Translations under genes and position numbers: made by a program | DNA from: Puffinus mauretanicus | Taxonomy: Eukaryota > Chordata > Aves > Procellariiformes > Procellariidae | Assembly: GCA_023333565.1 (NCBI GenBank) | Contig: JAJKFH010001315.1 | Location: forward strand, 868,001 to 932,000 | Length of the DNA: 64,000 bases | Direction of reading: 5' to 3' | Notes under the pieces: generated by a model | What the model saw: the letters and a program-made list of their open reading frames with translations, nothing else | Told to the model about the DNA's origin: nothing | The model's database searches: none | In this document: one piece after another, positions 13,457 through 25,500 of the stretch | Position numbering within the stretch: the stretch's first letter is position 1 | Layout: every line of letters starts with the position of its first letter

Positions 13457-16370
13457 GCGCTGTTATTAAGCAATTTATTAGGTCCTTCTGATTGCATGTT
13501 TAGGAATTAATTGCTCCTGATCTGTATAGATTCTCCTTTGGTGATTGCAGTGACACTGCCCAGGTGCCTCGGCTGGAAACGCTTAAGAAGCAGTGCTACT
13601 GGCATTCCACAGCCACAGAGAGGAGGCACCACTTGGTTGGTTTTCCCAAGCTAATGCTGGGCTCTGGCTGATCTGGGAGTAGAGCTAGGTTCTTTGAATT
13701 GCAGTCCCAGCTTTTTCTGTTAGATCATGCTTCCCTTTTGCATGAAGTTCTGCTCCTTTGATTTGGAGCATCCCAAGAAAGCTGGTTTGAAACGAGAAAT
13801 TATCTTTACAGGATGTGGACACCTGTCTGATTTAGCCCAGGAGAGTCTTGAATAGTTAATCTTGTTATGCAGCTCCGAGAGCTGGGAATCCCTTGCAGAA
13901 GCCACTTTGAAGGATAGCAGGAAAAGCAAAAAGCTACAGCTCTTAAAATAGTAATCCTTTCCTGAATTCCGCGGAAAGCCCCCTCCAACTAGGTGAAGAG
14001 AGGCTTCTCAAAGCACTTGTTTTGTGTGTCCTTTTCTAGTGTTGCTTCTGAGATTTGGTTCTATCTTATGCTGCTGTATATGTAAAGTTTTTAAGAGCAC
14101 AGGGACAAGTGTGATTATGTAGTCATATTTTCTTAATTCAAGCTGGAGACCTTTACCCAAATTATTACTGCAACAGGAATAGTTTTGTGTAAGTGATGGC
14201 ATCTCCCTTACGATATCCAGTGATTACTTTATATGGTGGAGAATTCAGCTTGGTCCTGTTTAAATTGTCACAGTAACTCCTTTTGTCTTATGCTTGCCTA
14301 TTCTTCCAGAGGTAAAGTTAATACCTATTTTGCAATATCCTTTGTTAACAGCAGGCCAAGAAATCTGAAGGTTTTCTACAACTCATCAGAGCTAACATGA
14401 TTCTTTTCCCCAAACTGTCAAGATTTGGATGTATAATTGGGTCTCCGCAGCTCCCAGTAGCAGACAGTTTCTGGACTGCCTGTCTTCTAGTGGAGCCTGA
14501 AGCGTTCTTCTCTAATGAAGCTATCTGGTATGGTGTGACAGCCATGTGGTTGGAACTATATATACACAACTGATGCTGAAATTATCTATTGTTTCTCATA
14601 ACAGTATGTTCTTTGAAATACATCTTTGTCTTTATAGATGGCAAGACATAAATTTAGAAACAGTCCTATTTAATTTCATTAGTTTTGATTCTTTGCTAAC
14701 TTCCTCTCTTTTTGGATGTTTGTATTCTATGAGCAAATTGCGAAAAAATTCTGTCTTGCCTTTTGATTAAGCAGGGGGTTACTTTTGCAGCTTTCCAGTC
14801 AAAAGAGGTTGCGTGCCAAAAACTTGAAAAGGCCAAAATTTAAAACTTGTTCCTCCTTTAAGTAGAAAGACCTGATGAGGAAGTGTTTTCTTGAGTGGTG
14901 TTTGGTTTATATTTTGAACAAGTCCTTATTTTTTAGTTTTTGTTCGGGAGTGACGATTGATCACAGCTTAAATCTTTGTGTGAGAAAAAATTTTTTGCAT
15001 CTCGGGGAAAAAGATAATGTGTTTTTCTTTATCTGAAAAACTAGGGGGACCAAATGAAATGAGGTAAACTAACTCACTGATGTAGTTTAAGCTTGCAAAT
15101 TATTCAAGTGTGGGGTGTGGTTTTTTTTTTGCAACCAAATTTTTTTCAAGACATATGCTGCACCACATACTTCCACTGCCTTTTAATGGCGTTAGTGAAA
15201 GGATAAAAGTATATGTAAAAATAAGCAGCTTAGATGTTTTCTGGTTTTATTTTTTATTTTCTACTTGGGATATTTTTTGAGGTAGTGATCAGTATTAGAA
15301 ACTTAAGTCTTTTGTTGCAGAGAAAAACTGAGGCAGAAACATGCTGTGGAACTTTATTTAAAGCTAGCAATTTTTAAGTAAACAAACAAAAGATTAAAGA
15401 ACATTTGATTACAAGCGATCACTGTTTTTTTTCTGTTGTGAGGTGAAAATACATTAGCTTGCAAGCTGTTGCTGTCAGATGGTGTGCTGGGTGGTTTAAG
15501 AGCCCAGTTCCCTGGTAAACTTGTGGAGTGCCTTACTCTTCCCTGTGGTATGGCCGTCACATCATTTCATGCGGGCGTGTTCAAGACAGATGCAAGATGT
15601 TGTCTGATCCATACAGTTCTCTGTGCTAAGTGGTAATCTGATAGTAACCTTGGTAGAAAGCAAGAAGCTTTACTGAAAAATTTTCCTGCGATGCCGTTGC
15701 CAGGGCAACTGTCTATTGTGTGTGGCTGTGTGTGTTTAGCTGAGTCTGGCTCCTAGATGCTGCAGTGTGGAAAAGCATTGCCTTTAAAAGTGCCTCCCTT
15801 CCCCCATTTTTGGTAGGTTTGAAGGCAGCAAAGGCTGATAAGGCCTCCCTTATCAAACTCATCCTTTCTATTTTGCTTTTAGTTTGCTACTAGTTTAGGC
15901 GTATTGCTTAATAAAAGAGAACCACGCTGAAAATGGAAGGGAAGCTGATGTCTTGCTGCAGCTCAGTCTCTCTGTTGCACCGTAGTGATAATCCAGGATG
16001 GTTTGCAGAGGCAGGCAGCAACATAACAGTAGGGCAGGGTATGTCCTGCTTCTTGCTCTGCAGAGGGAGAGGAGCCTTTTTTCTATGACAGTGAGGCGGC
16101 AGTGATGAGCAGTGGAAGAAGACTGGAAAAGATGTGTGCTGCACAGTGGAGGAGTGCTCGGAAAGGAGGAGCACACAAGGGATGCCAGAAAGGCGGGCTG
16201 AAAAGACTGTTCATCAGCAGGAGCCTTTCATCCATGTCTCTGGACAATGAGCTGACTATTCCTGATTTGTAATCATAAAATGTCAGCATTCTCTTAAACC
16301 AAAATAATAATAATAAAAATAATCCCCATTCTGCTTGATGGTGCTGTTTCTGCTACTTTGAGAGGGTGCT

Positions 16371-16380
16371 GGGGGGGGGG
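16371..16380 (+). repeat. G10 homopolymer
   Basis: Ten consecutive Gs. With only a single run, no complete quadruplex motif is present. Confidence 0.9.
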
Positions 16381-18589
16381 TGTTTCCATCAACCAGAATC
16401 CCCTTCTGCAGTTTTACCTGGATAAGGTTGGTTGTTTTTTTTTTTCTTTCCTCATATATATTCTGCAAAGCAGTTTGAGGTGTGTGCGCTCCAATTCTGT
16501 GCTGGCTGTGTTTTAGTGACAGATGACCAAGGGGGACCAGCACCAGCATTAAAGAGGCCTGGGAAGCAAAAAATTTCATTGATGTAGAAGTGAAGTGCGA
16601 AATAATTTTCTGTAATTAATCTAAAATGTATTAGGCTGCTGAAATGAATTTCAGATTCAGCATTCTCTTTCCTCCGTTGCACTTTCTTCCTGCGGGAACA
16701 CGTAGACACAGTAGGCTGGTAAGCCCCTCTCACCAGGAATAACGAACGCATCCTGCTTTGTCAGTGCACCTGAAAGTCAAATGCCTCAGTTCGATGTGAG
16801 CTTTCACCCTCCCTACACTCTGTAGTTCACAGGGGCTATAAAAATTCTTTATGAATCAAGAAGGCCCCAGTTTTTGCTGCTGGCTACTGGTTAATATTGC
16901 TGAATCCCAGAATAGGGCTCCGTATATTTTTATCTGTAGGTTATCTGAGTGAGAGAATGAAGGTGACGTGAGGAGATGCAAGCGACATGCCAAACAATGG
17001 AGCTGTGCTTGGACAGCATCTGAATGGAAGCCAGGGAAATAATTTTAATGCATTGCCTAGCTACTCATTTTTTTCCCCTCCAAAAGAGTCTTTTGTTATC
17101 CAAGTATATTTTTAGTCTTTTTTTCAATCTGGTCAACATTTCATTCATGTTTGTGTTGAATACATTGTTTCTTCAGTTTTCAAGAGACTGATGCCTGTAG
17201 AGATGGAAACAATTTCTTTAATTGCTGAGGCTGAGGTGAATGTTATTACCCTTCATGCTGACCTGAAAGAACCTTTTTCTTCAGGCAGTCTCATGAACAA
17301 TTTAGCCTTTGATGTTTCTTGGCTCCCTTTTAGTCAAGAGGGAGCCTGTATAGAAAAGATGTGGAAAATAATTCCTTTAAAAATTATTTTAAGAAGCAGA
17401 ATTTGTGCACTCTGTAGATAATAGTCATATACTGAATCTATTCTTTTTAAAGGTGCAACATAGTTCTGAGGTTGGTTGTATTTCTTTTTGTTTTAAAATT
17501 AGCAGTGCCTTCTGTACTTAGAAAGGTCCAAAATAGAACCTTAGCTTCTAAGTATGGGCTTATATATGTTCCTAATAATGGTAAATTCAAGGATATGCTC
17601 AATATGTTCCTCTGTATGGGTAAATTAGCAGTTGTAGTCTGGTTTCTCCTGCATACAAGATTTGTTGGTCTTTAATGAAGAATTGCTGGGGAGGGGCGAA
17701 AATGGGGGGGGAAAAAAATATGTGGAGTTTTAAAAAGCCTGATAATTTTCAAAGGTAGGAGGGGAAAAGAGACACTTCGCGCTCCCCTTTGCTTTTGGTT
17801 CTTGCTCCCTTTCATTTTTAGGACATCTTTTTACCCTTGCAGACTACAGAATAAAGTCAACCAGGAAAATCTGCAGAATATTTTACTGCCTTATTTTCAC
17901 TTACAAGTAATCTTAAACATACACACACACCATTTGCTCATTTATTAGATCTTTTTTCCTCAATAGCTTAGCTTAGTAGTTCTTCTACTACTTGTGGGCT
18001 GCAGTACTTGCTAAGGAATGGAAGATGCCCTTTATGTCAGAATGCCTATATGTGCACACAGAAAGAAAAGTAGGAGACTGCAGAGGTGAAAGGAGGGAAT
18101 GAATGGAAAAAGGAAAAGTAGTCCAGAAAAAGAAGAAAATACATGAATGTGTGTGGTAAAGATTATTTTGTCTTTGTGGCATTTGCAGATGCTTTGCTTC
18201 CCCTCACACAAATGATGTGAAGACTTCAACAATGAATGAATGGCCAGAATCTTTCTGCATGTATGTTGTGATGCTCAGCAGTTGAGTTGCAGAATATTTT
18301 GATCCTCTGAGCTTGGGAATTGGGTTACTTCCATGCCCAGCAGTAGTCCTGCAAAATACTGTTTTGAGAAACTGGAAAGAGATGCAAGCTCTTGGAAAAA
18401 AAAAGTTTTCAGGCTTTCTGTAATAAAAATGGTTGCATGCACGTAGGGAAAGATGACAAAGGTGTAGTGATTCGAAAAGAACTGAATGTATTAAAATGTA
18501 ACAGGAATTTACTCACAGGTAAAAAGTCTTTTCTTGAATAATATAACATTCAAAATAAGAGTGAGCTATTTAATCCAAATATTTTTCAG

Positions 18590-18630
18590 GTTCTAATGGT
18601 ATCACGACTGGCCGAGTTCTTCCTTATCCA
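18590..18630 (+). CDS. SERGEF: Candidate SERGEF internal micro-exon (41 nt)
   Basis: Seen: the acceptor ATATTTTTCAG and the donor CCA/GTAAGTA flank 41 nt. Of the three frames one is closed by a stop. The frame starting with two bases (GT) that complete a codon reads S-N-G-I-T-T-G-R-V-L-P-Y-P and ends on a codon boundary. That is exactly the phase required by the exon at 34811, so the joined reading would run ...L-P-Y-P then I-A-C-G-S-E-H-N. The exon holds two CpGs in an AT-rich, CpG-poor setting. Known from memory: the matching stretch of human SERGEF, just before the C-G-S-E-H-N-L core, is a short low-conservation Ser/Pro/Thr linker of similar length. Similarity is therefore too weak to prove identity. 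Splice strength and phase are the main support. It could be a chance splice-site pair. Confidence 0.5.
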
Positions 18631-21109
18631 GTAAGTACCACAGTATTTCAGCACTAGGTTGAAAAGGCAAGTTGCTTAAAACTGCTATTCCAGGGGTTTT
18701 TTGGCCAGGTAGTTGGGAGTGAAGTGATACTGTGTACTTTGGAACACTTCAGATATTTTTGAGGTGAAATCTGCCACAGAAGATGATATTCCAATATATT
18801 GAAATAGTTGGAAAATCGGATATCGTTCTTTTTTTCTGCTCCCTGAGTGGTTAAATGCGTTTGGAGTCCTTGGAAGTGACATGGTTCAATTCCCGTTGTT
18901 ATTTGAAATTGTAATAGCAGGGCAGCCATGCCGTGCAGATGCCACCTCCATTAAGGAGAAGTAGCTTATATTTAGAGCAGGTATTGGAGAGGCTGGGCAA
19001 AGGAGTTGAAGTTAAAGCCTGTGTGCATCGGTGGATGTTGAAGAGAATATGATCTTAAGCTAGTGCTCTATGGCCGGGAATGGTATGTTGGCCAGAGAGC
19101 TCTCAAGGCAGAATGGCAAAAACTTTGACTACTGGCAAACTCCAACACTCGTGGTATTTGCCAACGTGTAAGCAAAGTGTATAGGCATGAGTATGTACAC
19201 TTCACCTCCTTCACAGGACGCTTGAGCAGTAGTTCTCAATCTTTCACACACAATGACCTTCATTGTGAGAGTAAAGCACTGCTGAAGTTGATGGCCTGAG
19301 AGCTCAGGGCAGATGAGGTGGGTTTTAGCTGTCATGCAGTGATGCTTCAGTTTTATCAGGTTTGAGAATATCCAGGAAAGGGTTTCCTTGTTCTTGTTCT
19401 TAGCTGGGCTGCATATGTCACTTTAGGTTAAATGAGTTCACCAGGCTTCTGAAAGGTTCTGAAGTGCTGCCTCTTGACTTCCATCTACAGAGGGATGCCA
19501 CTTTGAATTACAAATGCATGAGCGTGGGTGTGTTTTGTAATTAGTGGTGAAGTCTGGTGGGCTGCTGACTTTAATATAACCTTATAATAATATAAGTATT
19601 TTTCTTCTGTTGCAAAAAATGCTGCTACTTTAATAAAAGATGTTAAAACTCCATTCTTCAGAGTTTATGTAGTTTTGTATTCTATCTAGTGGCATAGACT
19701 GTCATATCAGATGAAGCTGGAATTTTAAAACTGCATATTAATTAAGCAGTATTTTATAAATTGGAAAGAAAACAGGTCTTGTAAAGGGATTTCTGATCAG
19801 TGTATTTCACAGTGACCCCTAGGTGTATTAATTAAAGAATGTGTTCCTGTCTTCAGGAGTTATTTTAAAGTATTGATTCTTTTATTATAATGAGTATATA
19901 GCACTGCTCATAAAATGTTATTTGAAAAATTATCTTGTCTGTCTTGATGATTCCTGTGTGCTGTTACAGAGACACCCTGTGAGAACTAAAGGAAGAATGT
20001 GGTTTAACAGTAGGAGGATGGGAGCCTGACTTCTGTGCATGTGGGAATGTTGTAATCTTACAAAGTAGCAGTTAGATCAATGAATTAATGCAGGAAGTCA
20101 CTGACAGTATCTCTGCCCTCCCCTCCTTGTTCAGGTTAGTCAACTCCCTTGTAGTCTGTATCAAAGAATAAAATACTCTCCTTTAAGCCACGATGCAACA
20201 AAATATTTCGGTATGAAACCTTATGGAAAAAGTTGCATGATTGCAATGTCAATGTCTATGGTTACAATTTATTTAGGAAGAATCAAGTAGACTCATAGAA
20301 TTGAAAGGGGCATGTTATATTAAAAACTCATTACCTGTTCCTCAGTCATTAACAAGTTGGAAATAAGAGGTCTTGTATCCAATAAGGGGTGTCCAACAGG
20401 TGGGATATCCTCTCCACTCCTCTGAAAAAAGACGTAATATAAGGCACCGACTGCAGCATGCCACGAGCCACCACATCACAGGATGACCAGCTCCATCTAA
20501 TAGGGATTGGCAAAGAGCTGTGATAATGTGGGTGAGTTTGCTCTCAAAGAGAAATACAGGAGACTATGCACTGTCAATACTGAAACATCTTAAATATGTC
20601 TATTGGCAAAACATCAAACCCTGGCAAGGCAAATTAGTAATCATTTCTGGTTTGCATTTGGGGAAAAAGCAGAAGTATCATACAGTGATGAGATTCCCTT
20701 CTCCTTACCAGCATTTACTCAGCCTCTAGAGGTAGAATTTTAAAAATCAAGGCTAAAATATTTCCATTTCAGAGTTTTGAGAGATGGCCGAAGCGCTCTC
20801 TAGGTTGTTGATGTTGATAATTTTTTTTTCCCAGAATATCAAGGAAGTTTCAGAAGTCTGATTGAAAGACAATGCCCTGCCAATATTTTAAAAGGTTGAA
20901 CAACATGACTCAAATAATTATAGGCCTGTCAGCCTGGTATTTGCGTGGGCCAAAGTAATGGCGTGGCTGACATGAATTTTGGTCAATAAAGGTTTAAAGG
21001 ATGATAATATAGTTGCTTGCAGTGAGTATGTGGCTTTGGAAAATATATCTTGTCAAACTAATCTGATACCTATTTTTTATGAGATGAAAGTTTGATAAAT
21101 GTATCAATG

Positions 21110-21162
21110 TCAAATGCAGATGTAACGTACTTAGAGTTTCAAATGCCGATGTAATATACTTG
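21110..21162 (+). repeat. Imperfect 24-bp direct repeat, 29-bp spacing
   Basis: TCAAATGCAGATGTAACGTA (21110 onwards) and TCAAATGCCGATGTAATATA (21139 onwards) are near-identical, each followed by CTT. The repeat lies in the CR1 relic just before the L-D-F-encoding segment and explains extra length there. Confidence 0.85.
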
Positions 21163-21360
21163 GATTTCTGTCAGGCAGTTGGCTAGACAGTGTATGACAT
21201 TCTGATCAGGAAGTTATAAAGATACAAAATGACAATAACCACTAAAAAAAAATGAAAAAGCCATTAAAAATTACAAGCTGGCTGCGAGAGGTCCTAGAAA
21301 TATCATTGTAAATTGAAGTCCTTATCAAATATGTGTGTTTCTAGCGGAGTCACTAGTATT

Positions 21361-21375
21361 AAAAAAAAAAAAAAA
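21361..21375 (+). repeat. A15 homopolymer inside the CR1 relic
   Basis: The A run sits at the junction where the LINE sequence jumps past the region that should encode Y-A-D-D. It marks the internal deletion point. Confidence 0.93.
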
Positions 21376-21522
21376 GTCTGGACTGTTTGTCTATTCGGGA
21401 GGGCAGACCCTGGCAGGTCAGCTTTGCCAAGTGTAGGGTCATACATATTAGGAGCAAGAATGCAGGTTGTAGTGACAGGAGGAGGGATTCGCCTCTCATC
21501 AGGCAGGAGCATCTTTGAAAGA

Positions 21523-21625
21523 TGTGGGGTCTGGGATGGACATCATCCGAGTTTGGTTTGTGGTGTTATGGTGTGGGGTCTGGGATGGACATCATCCGAG
21601 TTTGGTTTGTGGTGTTATGGTGTGG
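21523..21625 (+). repeat. Perfect 49-bp tandem duplication (2.1 copies)
   Basis: Copy 1 is 21523-21571 and copy 2 is 21572-21620. They are identical base for base, followed by the first five bases of a third unit (TGTGG). The unit starts TGTGGGGTCTGGGATGGACA. It sits inside the old CR1 relic. Perfect identity in otherwise decayed sequence points to a recent duplication or an assembly duplication. Confidence 0.95.
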
Positions 21626-21996
21626 CCCAAAAGGGTTAATTCTCTCCTCAAGTGTCTGAACATCAAGGTGAGTGCTTGTTAGGAAGGTGTGCTGGGCATT
21701 AACCTCTGCTGCTTTTATATTGTGTCCAGTGTGGGATTGATTTGAACAAGCTTGAAATCTACGAAAAAGATCAAAACATTGGAGAAAAACTAAAGCCTTA
21801 GGCTGAAATATGGAAGGAATGTAATCTAGGCTCAGCAAGATGAAGCCTATCCTGATTTCTACTGATAAGTAATTAAAGAAATGATGGGCTTACAATATGA
21901 GTGAGTGAGGAGATGAAGATAGAGAAGGGGGAGCTCATATATACAACGAGAGTAATCAAAATCATGGGAAGTTGTTCTGGGGTGCTTAAAGGTTGC

Positions 21997-22016
21997 TTTT
22001 TTTTTTTTTTTTTTTT
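21997..22016 (-). repeat. T20 homopolymer
   Basis: Uninterrupted T run, about 200 bp downstream of the CR1 relic. Confidence 0.95.
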
Positions 22017-22514
22017 AAAATAGCTGGAAATATCTAAATCAAGATATCCAGTATAAAAACTGTCTCTCCTAGATGAGACAGATGTTTTCTTCACATTAGA
22101 AAACCAACAGACCTGCAACTGTCTCCTCTTCTTTTGATGCCGTGGGAGATTTTAAGTTAACATTTCAGTAAGACCGTTAATGCTTTGTGTGCAAAGCAAA
22201 TCAGCTCTTGTGTCCTTCCTTTGGCAAAGTAGGATATCTTATCATGAGAGAGGTGAGTTTTGCTTTTAAAAAAAAAAAAGATAATGACACGTCATCCCCT
22301 TGTTGCTTATTCCATTCCAAAATGCTCTTCTTTTGGGAACAGCATTGATTCAGTCTGTCATAGTGCTGTGCTGTGCAGCCTTTGTAGCAGAATCTCTTTG
22401 GTCCTAGTAGTATGGAAACAGAACGGGCATGGTGGAATTAGGCGTCTAGATGGGGTTATAGTGGGTTGAACTGAAGTCGTCTTCCTGGAATGAAGAGGAG
22501 TCATTTTGCTACTA

Positions 22515-22543
22515 CTAGGAGTAGTCATATAAACTACTCCTAG
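22515..22543. repeat. Inverted repeat, 11-bp perfect arms, 7-nt loop
   Basis: CTAGGAGTAGT, CATATAA, ACTACTCCTAG. The arms are exact reverse complements and could form a hairpin or cruciform. Confidence 0.92.
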
Positions 22544-25500
22544 AATTCTGTACAAGGCTTGATTTTGAGATATTGGTGTTCTGCTATTAGTTTCCTCTGT
22601 TTTGAGGAATAAATAATTTGGTCTTCAGCAGGACTGGTGCTCATTTTTACGTGTTCCTATTATTTTGTTAGGTCAAGACATTTGGTCTTTCTTCTTATGG
22701 ATACTTGTCCCTTTTTCCTGGCAGTATCAGAATGAAGCTGTAAAATGTAATTGGTCTGCATGAAAAGATGACAATACCCCTCTCTAAACTGGTCTAATTT
22801 CTTGCTTTTTGGGTTGCTGTCACACACTGAACAGATATTTCTGGTGAGTCGTTCACAGTGATGCTAGATAGTTCCCTTGAGAGGTTCCAACTAATTTAGA
22901 ATCCATCTGTATATGTGAAGAATCTAAATGATTCTTTTTGGTATCCAGAAAGATTTATTATGCTGTACCTGACCACAGTAAATTTTAACTGTCTCAGTCT
23001 TGCCCATTTATCAAGTTTTATTAGCTGCTTCTGGAGTTTTGATTCATTCACAACCCCTTAATTTCAAGAACTCTAAATGAATTCACATTGCAGGACGTTC
23101 ACTGTTGCCTTTGTAGGCAGTTTTCAGTGATGTCTGATGTCTTTAACATAGATGGAGCAAGGGATTCCACTAGTTTGAAAACAGGACTCCTCCTCAAAAA
23201 CAAACAAGGATTCCCACATCGTAAAATACATGTATTTGCAGTCAGTGTGCAAGTGGAAGTGAGCAATGAAAGCTTTGCAAAATTTGTTCTATTAAAGCTG
23301 TTTTTCTTTTTTATTCCAGAAGGTATATCTATCTTTGGCAGTATTTGGAAATAAAAGAGAGAAATAATTATTGGGCTTACATCTCTTGCAGTCAAGTGCA
23401 ATCCATCTGTAACTGTAGTAGGGACACCAGAATAAAATTCTGGTGAGCCATAGTTCACAAATGAAGATATTTACTATGGTTTATGCCAATCTGGCACCGT
23501 TGTGCAATACTGCTATAATAAGTTTATTCACGTAACTTTAAGAAAATGTAAAAATATGGATATTAGGTGGACTTAAACTAAGCTTAAATGTGTAAGAACT
23601 CTTTGCCTTGTGAGTTTTATTAGGGTCCCATACAGAAGAAAAATAGTTACCAGTCTTTTTTGCCAAAATGCCATATTTGAATTTGGCTGTCATAACTACA
23701 GTTCTTCAGAAATTGGGCTTCATGTTTCTCAGACTGTTTGTGGGCTTTTATCCCTGTTAGTTCCTTATGTTGTAGTGGAAATCTCCTGACTTGTGGGAGT
23801 GGGCTCACTGGAGCAAGTGCATTCTCAATTTGTTATGGTTCCAAGGCTATAGTCTGTTTATACTGTAACTGGTTACAGCCTTTAGACTTATAGTTCTACA
23901 ACTACACTCATCTGCTGGCTTCTTAATCAAGGCAGTATTTGCTCCTGAGAAAGATAGACCTGTTTTTCAGCCTGGGGAGGCATCAAAAAATTGCTAGTGA
24001 GTGCTTAGTGCTTCTCTGGTATCAACTGCAGGTGATTGGTGTTGGATGATATCCATTCCCAGTAATGGATTACTGAGCTGAGTGTCTTATTGTATGAGAT
24101 TTTGGGGAGAACAGGTTGTTTTCTTTTGTTTTCCTGTAGGCACTGGTCACAATATATATAGGCAAATTCTGTGGATAAATTAGTATGCATTTAGTTGGTC
24201 TTGTGAAACCCTCTTTTCACAATTAGATTTGAATGGTGTTGTAGTGGTTATATTATCTGCTTCATTCTTTCAAACTGCAAAAATGCTGTCATGTTTAGAA
24301 ATGGGTCATAAGAAAAATTGTTCCATAGTGTGAATTAAATGACCAGTCAGTGCGTCCTTTGGCTTGTGAGGTGGGACACGTCTCTCAGCTTACTCTGCCC
24401 CTGCAGCATTTGGTCTCCTGGCAAGACTGGGAGCCTTTGAAGTTGAGCAGGCTGACATGTTCCCTGAGAAAACAAGAGAAGAAAAGGTCGTTTGAAACTG
24501 ATGTGCTAGTACTGGTGTGAAAGAATCATGCCTCAAAGGTAGCAAAGACTGAAAGAGGGAGAAAGGAGTGGGTATTGTGCGAGAGAGATGGTGCATAATA
24601 GAAATGTCTTGTAATTGGGCAGCTGCTAGGTCAAAATAAACTGGAACGAATGTGTGGTTTTAAAGAACAACCCAGCTGAGATGAATGAATGGTTCTCCTG
24701 AATGTGAATAGCTGGAGGTTCGTTGGTGGGCTGCCCGGCCCGCCTGGTGTGGGCCAGCTGCAGTGCATTTTCCAGCCCTGGAAAGAGCAGATGTGTTCTG
24801 ACCTCACTCCAGTGGAGCAACAGCAAGGGTCTGTGACTTTTTCTTCTCTCTACTCTTGTCCTACAGCTGTTTTCTTGAGCTAATAGATGGTTTTCTGACA
24901 GAATACGCTCTGGCTATAGTTGTATTCAAAATAGTTCAAGTTAGAACTTTGAAGGCTTTATGATAATTCAGCTTTTTAATAAAAATGCCCTTTTATCAGC
25001 TGTGTAGAGTCACTTCAGACATGTTCTTTTCCTAATTCTCTCTTTGTGACTAGCATTAAGGCTCAGTCTCTGTTTGAGCCCTTACAAACAGTATCCTTAT
25101 TTATCCAGAAGAGCTTTTCTATTCATCTTTGCATTGGAGCCTTAGCAAGTTTACATTTTACTTATTTCCAGCAAGCTTGCTGCAGGGAGCTGTACTATTA
25201 CTAAGTGCTGCAGAAACAGAGAATCCAACATTGAAGAGCAGAGTTACATGACACCCTAAAGGCATAAGCCATTTATTTGGAGAGGTAAAGGAGCGGACAG
25301 TCAGCAAAATTCATGGCTTGATGTTTTTATACAAGGCTAACCCTTATAGAAGCTGCATGCCTGCAGCTCTGCTGGAAAGTAAATGAACCAAGAAAATTCT
25401 GTCCTCAAGTTGAGGTAGTTGTTATATGAAAAACTTTTTTTTTTTCCCCTCTGATGTTTATTTTGTCATATTTTAGGAGGAGTTCTTAAGGTGCTAGTGT

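Larger units (their letters stand above)
1..18589 (+). other. Presumed SERGEF intron (upstream of the 41-nt exon); no earlier exon found
   Basis: AT-rich intronic DNA without recognisable coding exons. I looked for the upstream SERGEF RCC1 blade (T-W-G-R-A-D-Y-G-Q-L-G type coding) and did not see it, so earlier exons should lie left of the window. Open frames here are short, overlap on both strands and resemble no family I know. Local contents are listed separately: an edge hairpin, a GC-rich block near 2.3-3.0 kb, A/T homopolymer runs, an A/C-rich tract at 11288 and a CpG-dense segment near 11 kb. The rest (about 25-2339, 3051-10702 and 11355-18589) shows nothing further that I can name. The intron assignment depends on the exon calls. 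Confidence 0.55.
20845..21790 (+). mobile_element. Old CR1-family (CR1/L3-like) LINE relic, internally deleted
   Basis: Several separated blocks follow, in order, the reverse-transcriptase-to-3' part of amniote CR1 elements. They are GCCAATATTTTAAAAGG; TATAGGCCTGTCAGCCTG, which reads Y-R-P-V-S-L; TCTTGTCAAACTAATCTGAT; ATACTTGGATTTCTGTCAGG, matching the L-D-F-x-K-A-F-D region; TGTGTTTCTAG; GTCATACATATTAGGAGC followed by GAATGCAGGTTGTAGTGACA; and TGTGGCCCAAAAGGGTTAAT. The copy is heavily mutated, with frames broken by stops and indels. The part that should hold the Y-A-D-D catalytic motif is missing, replaced by an A15 run at 21361-21375. It contains two local duplications, listed separately. 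Both ends are approximate. Subfamily cannot be set by eye. Confidence 0.8.

Noticed and set aside
20390..20840. Possible upstream extension of the CR1 relic
   Set aside because: I could not align any landmark of CR1 here with confidence, so the element call starts at about 20845.
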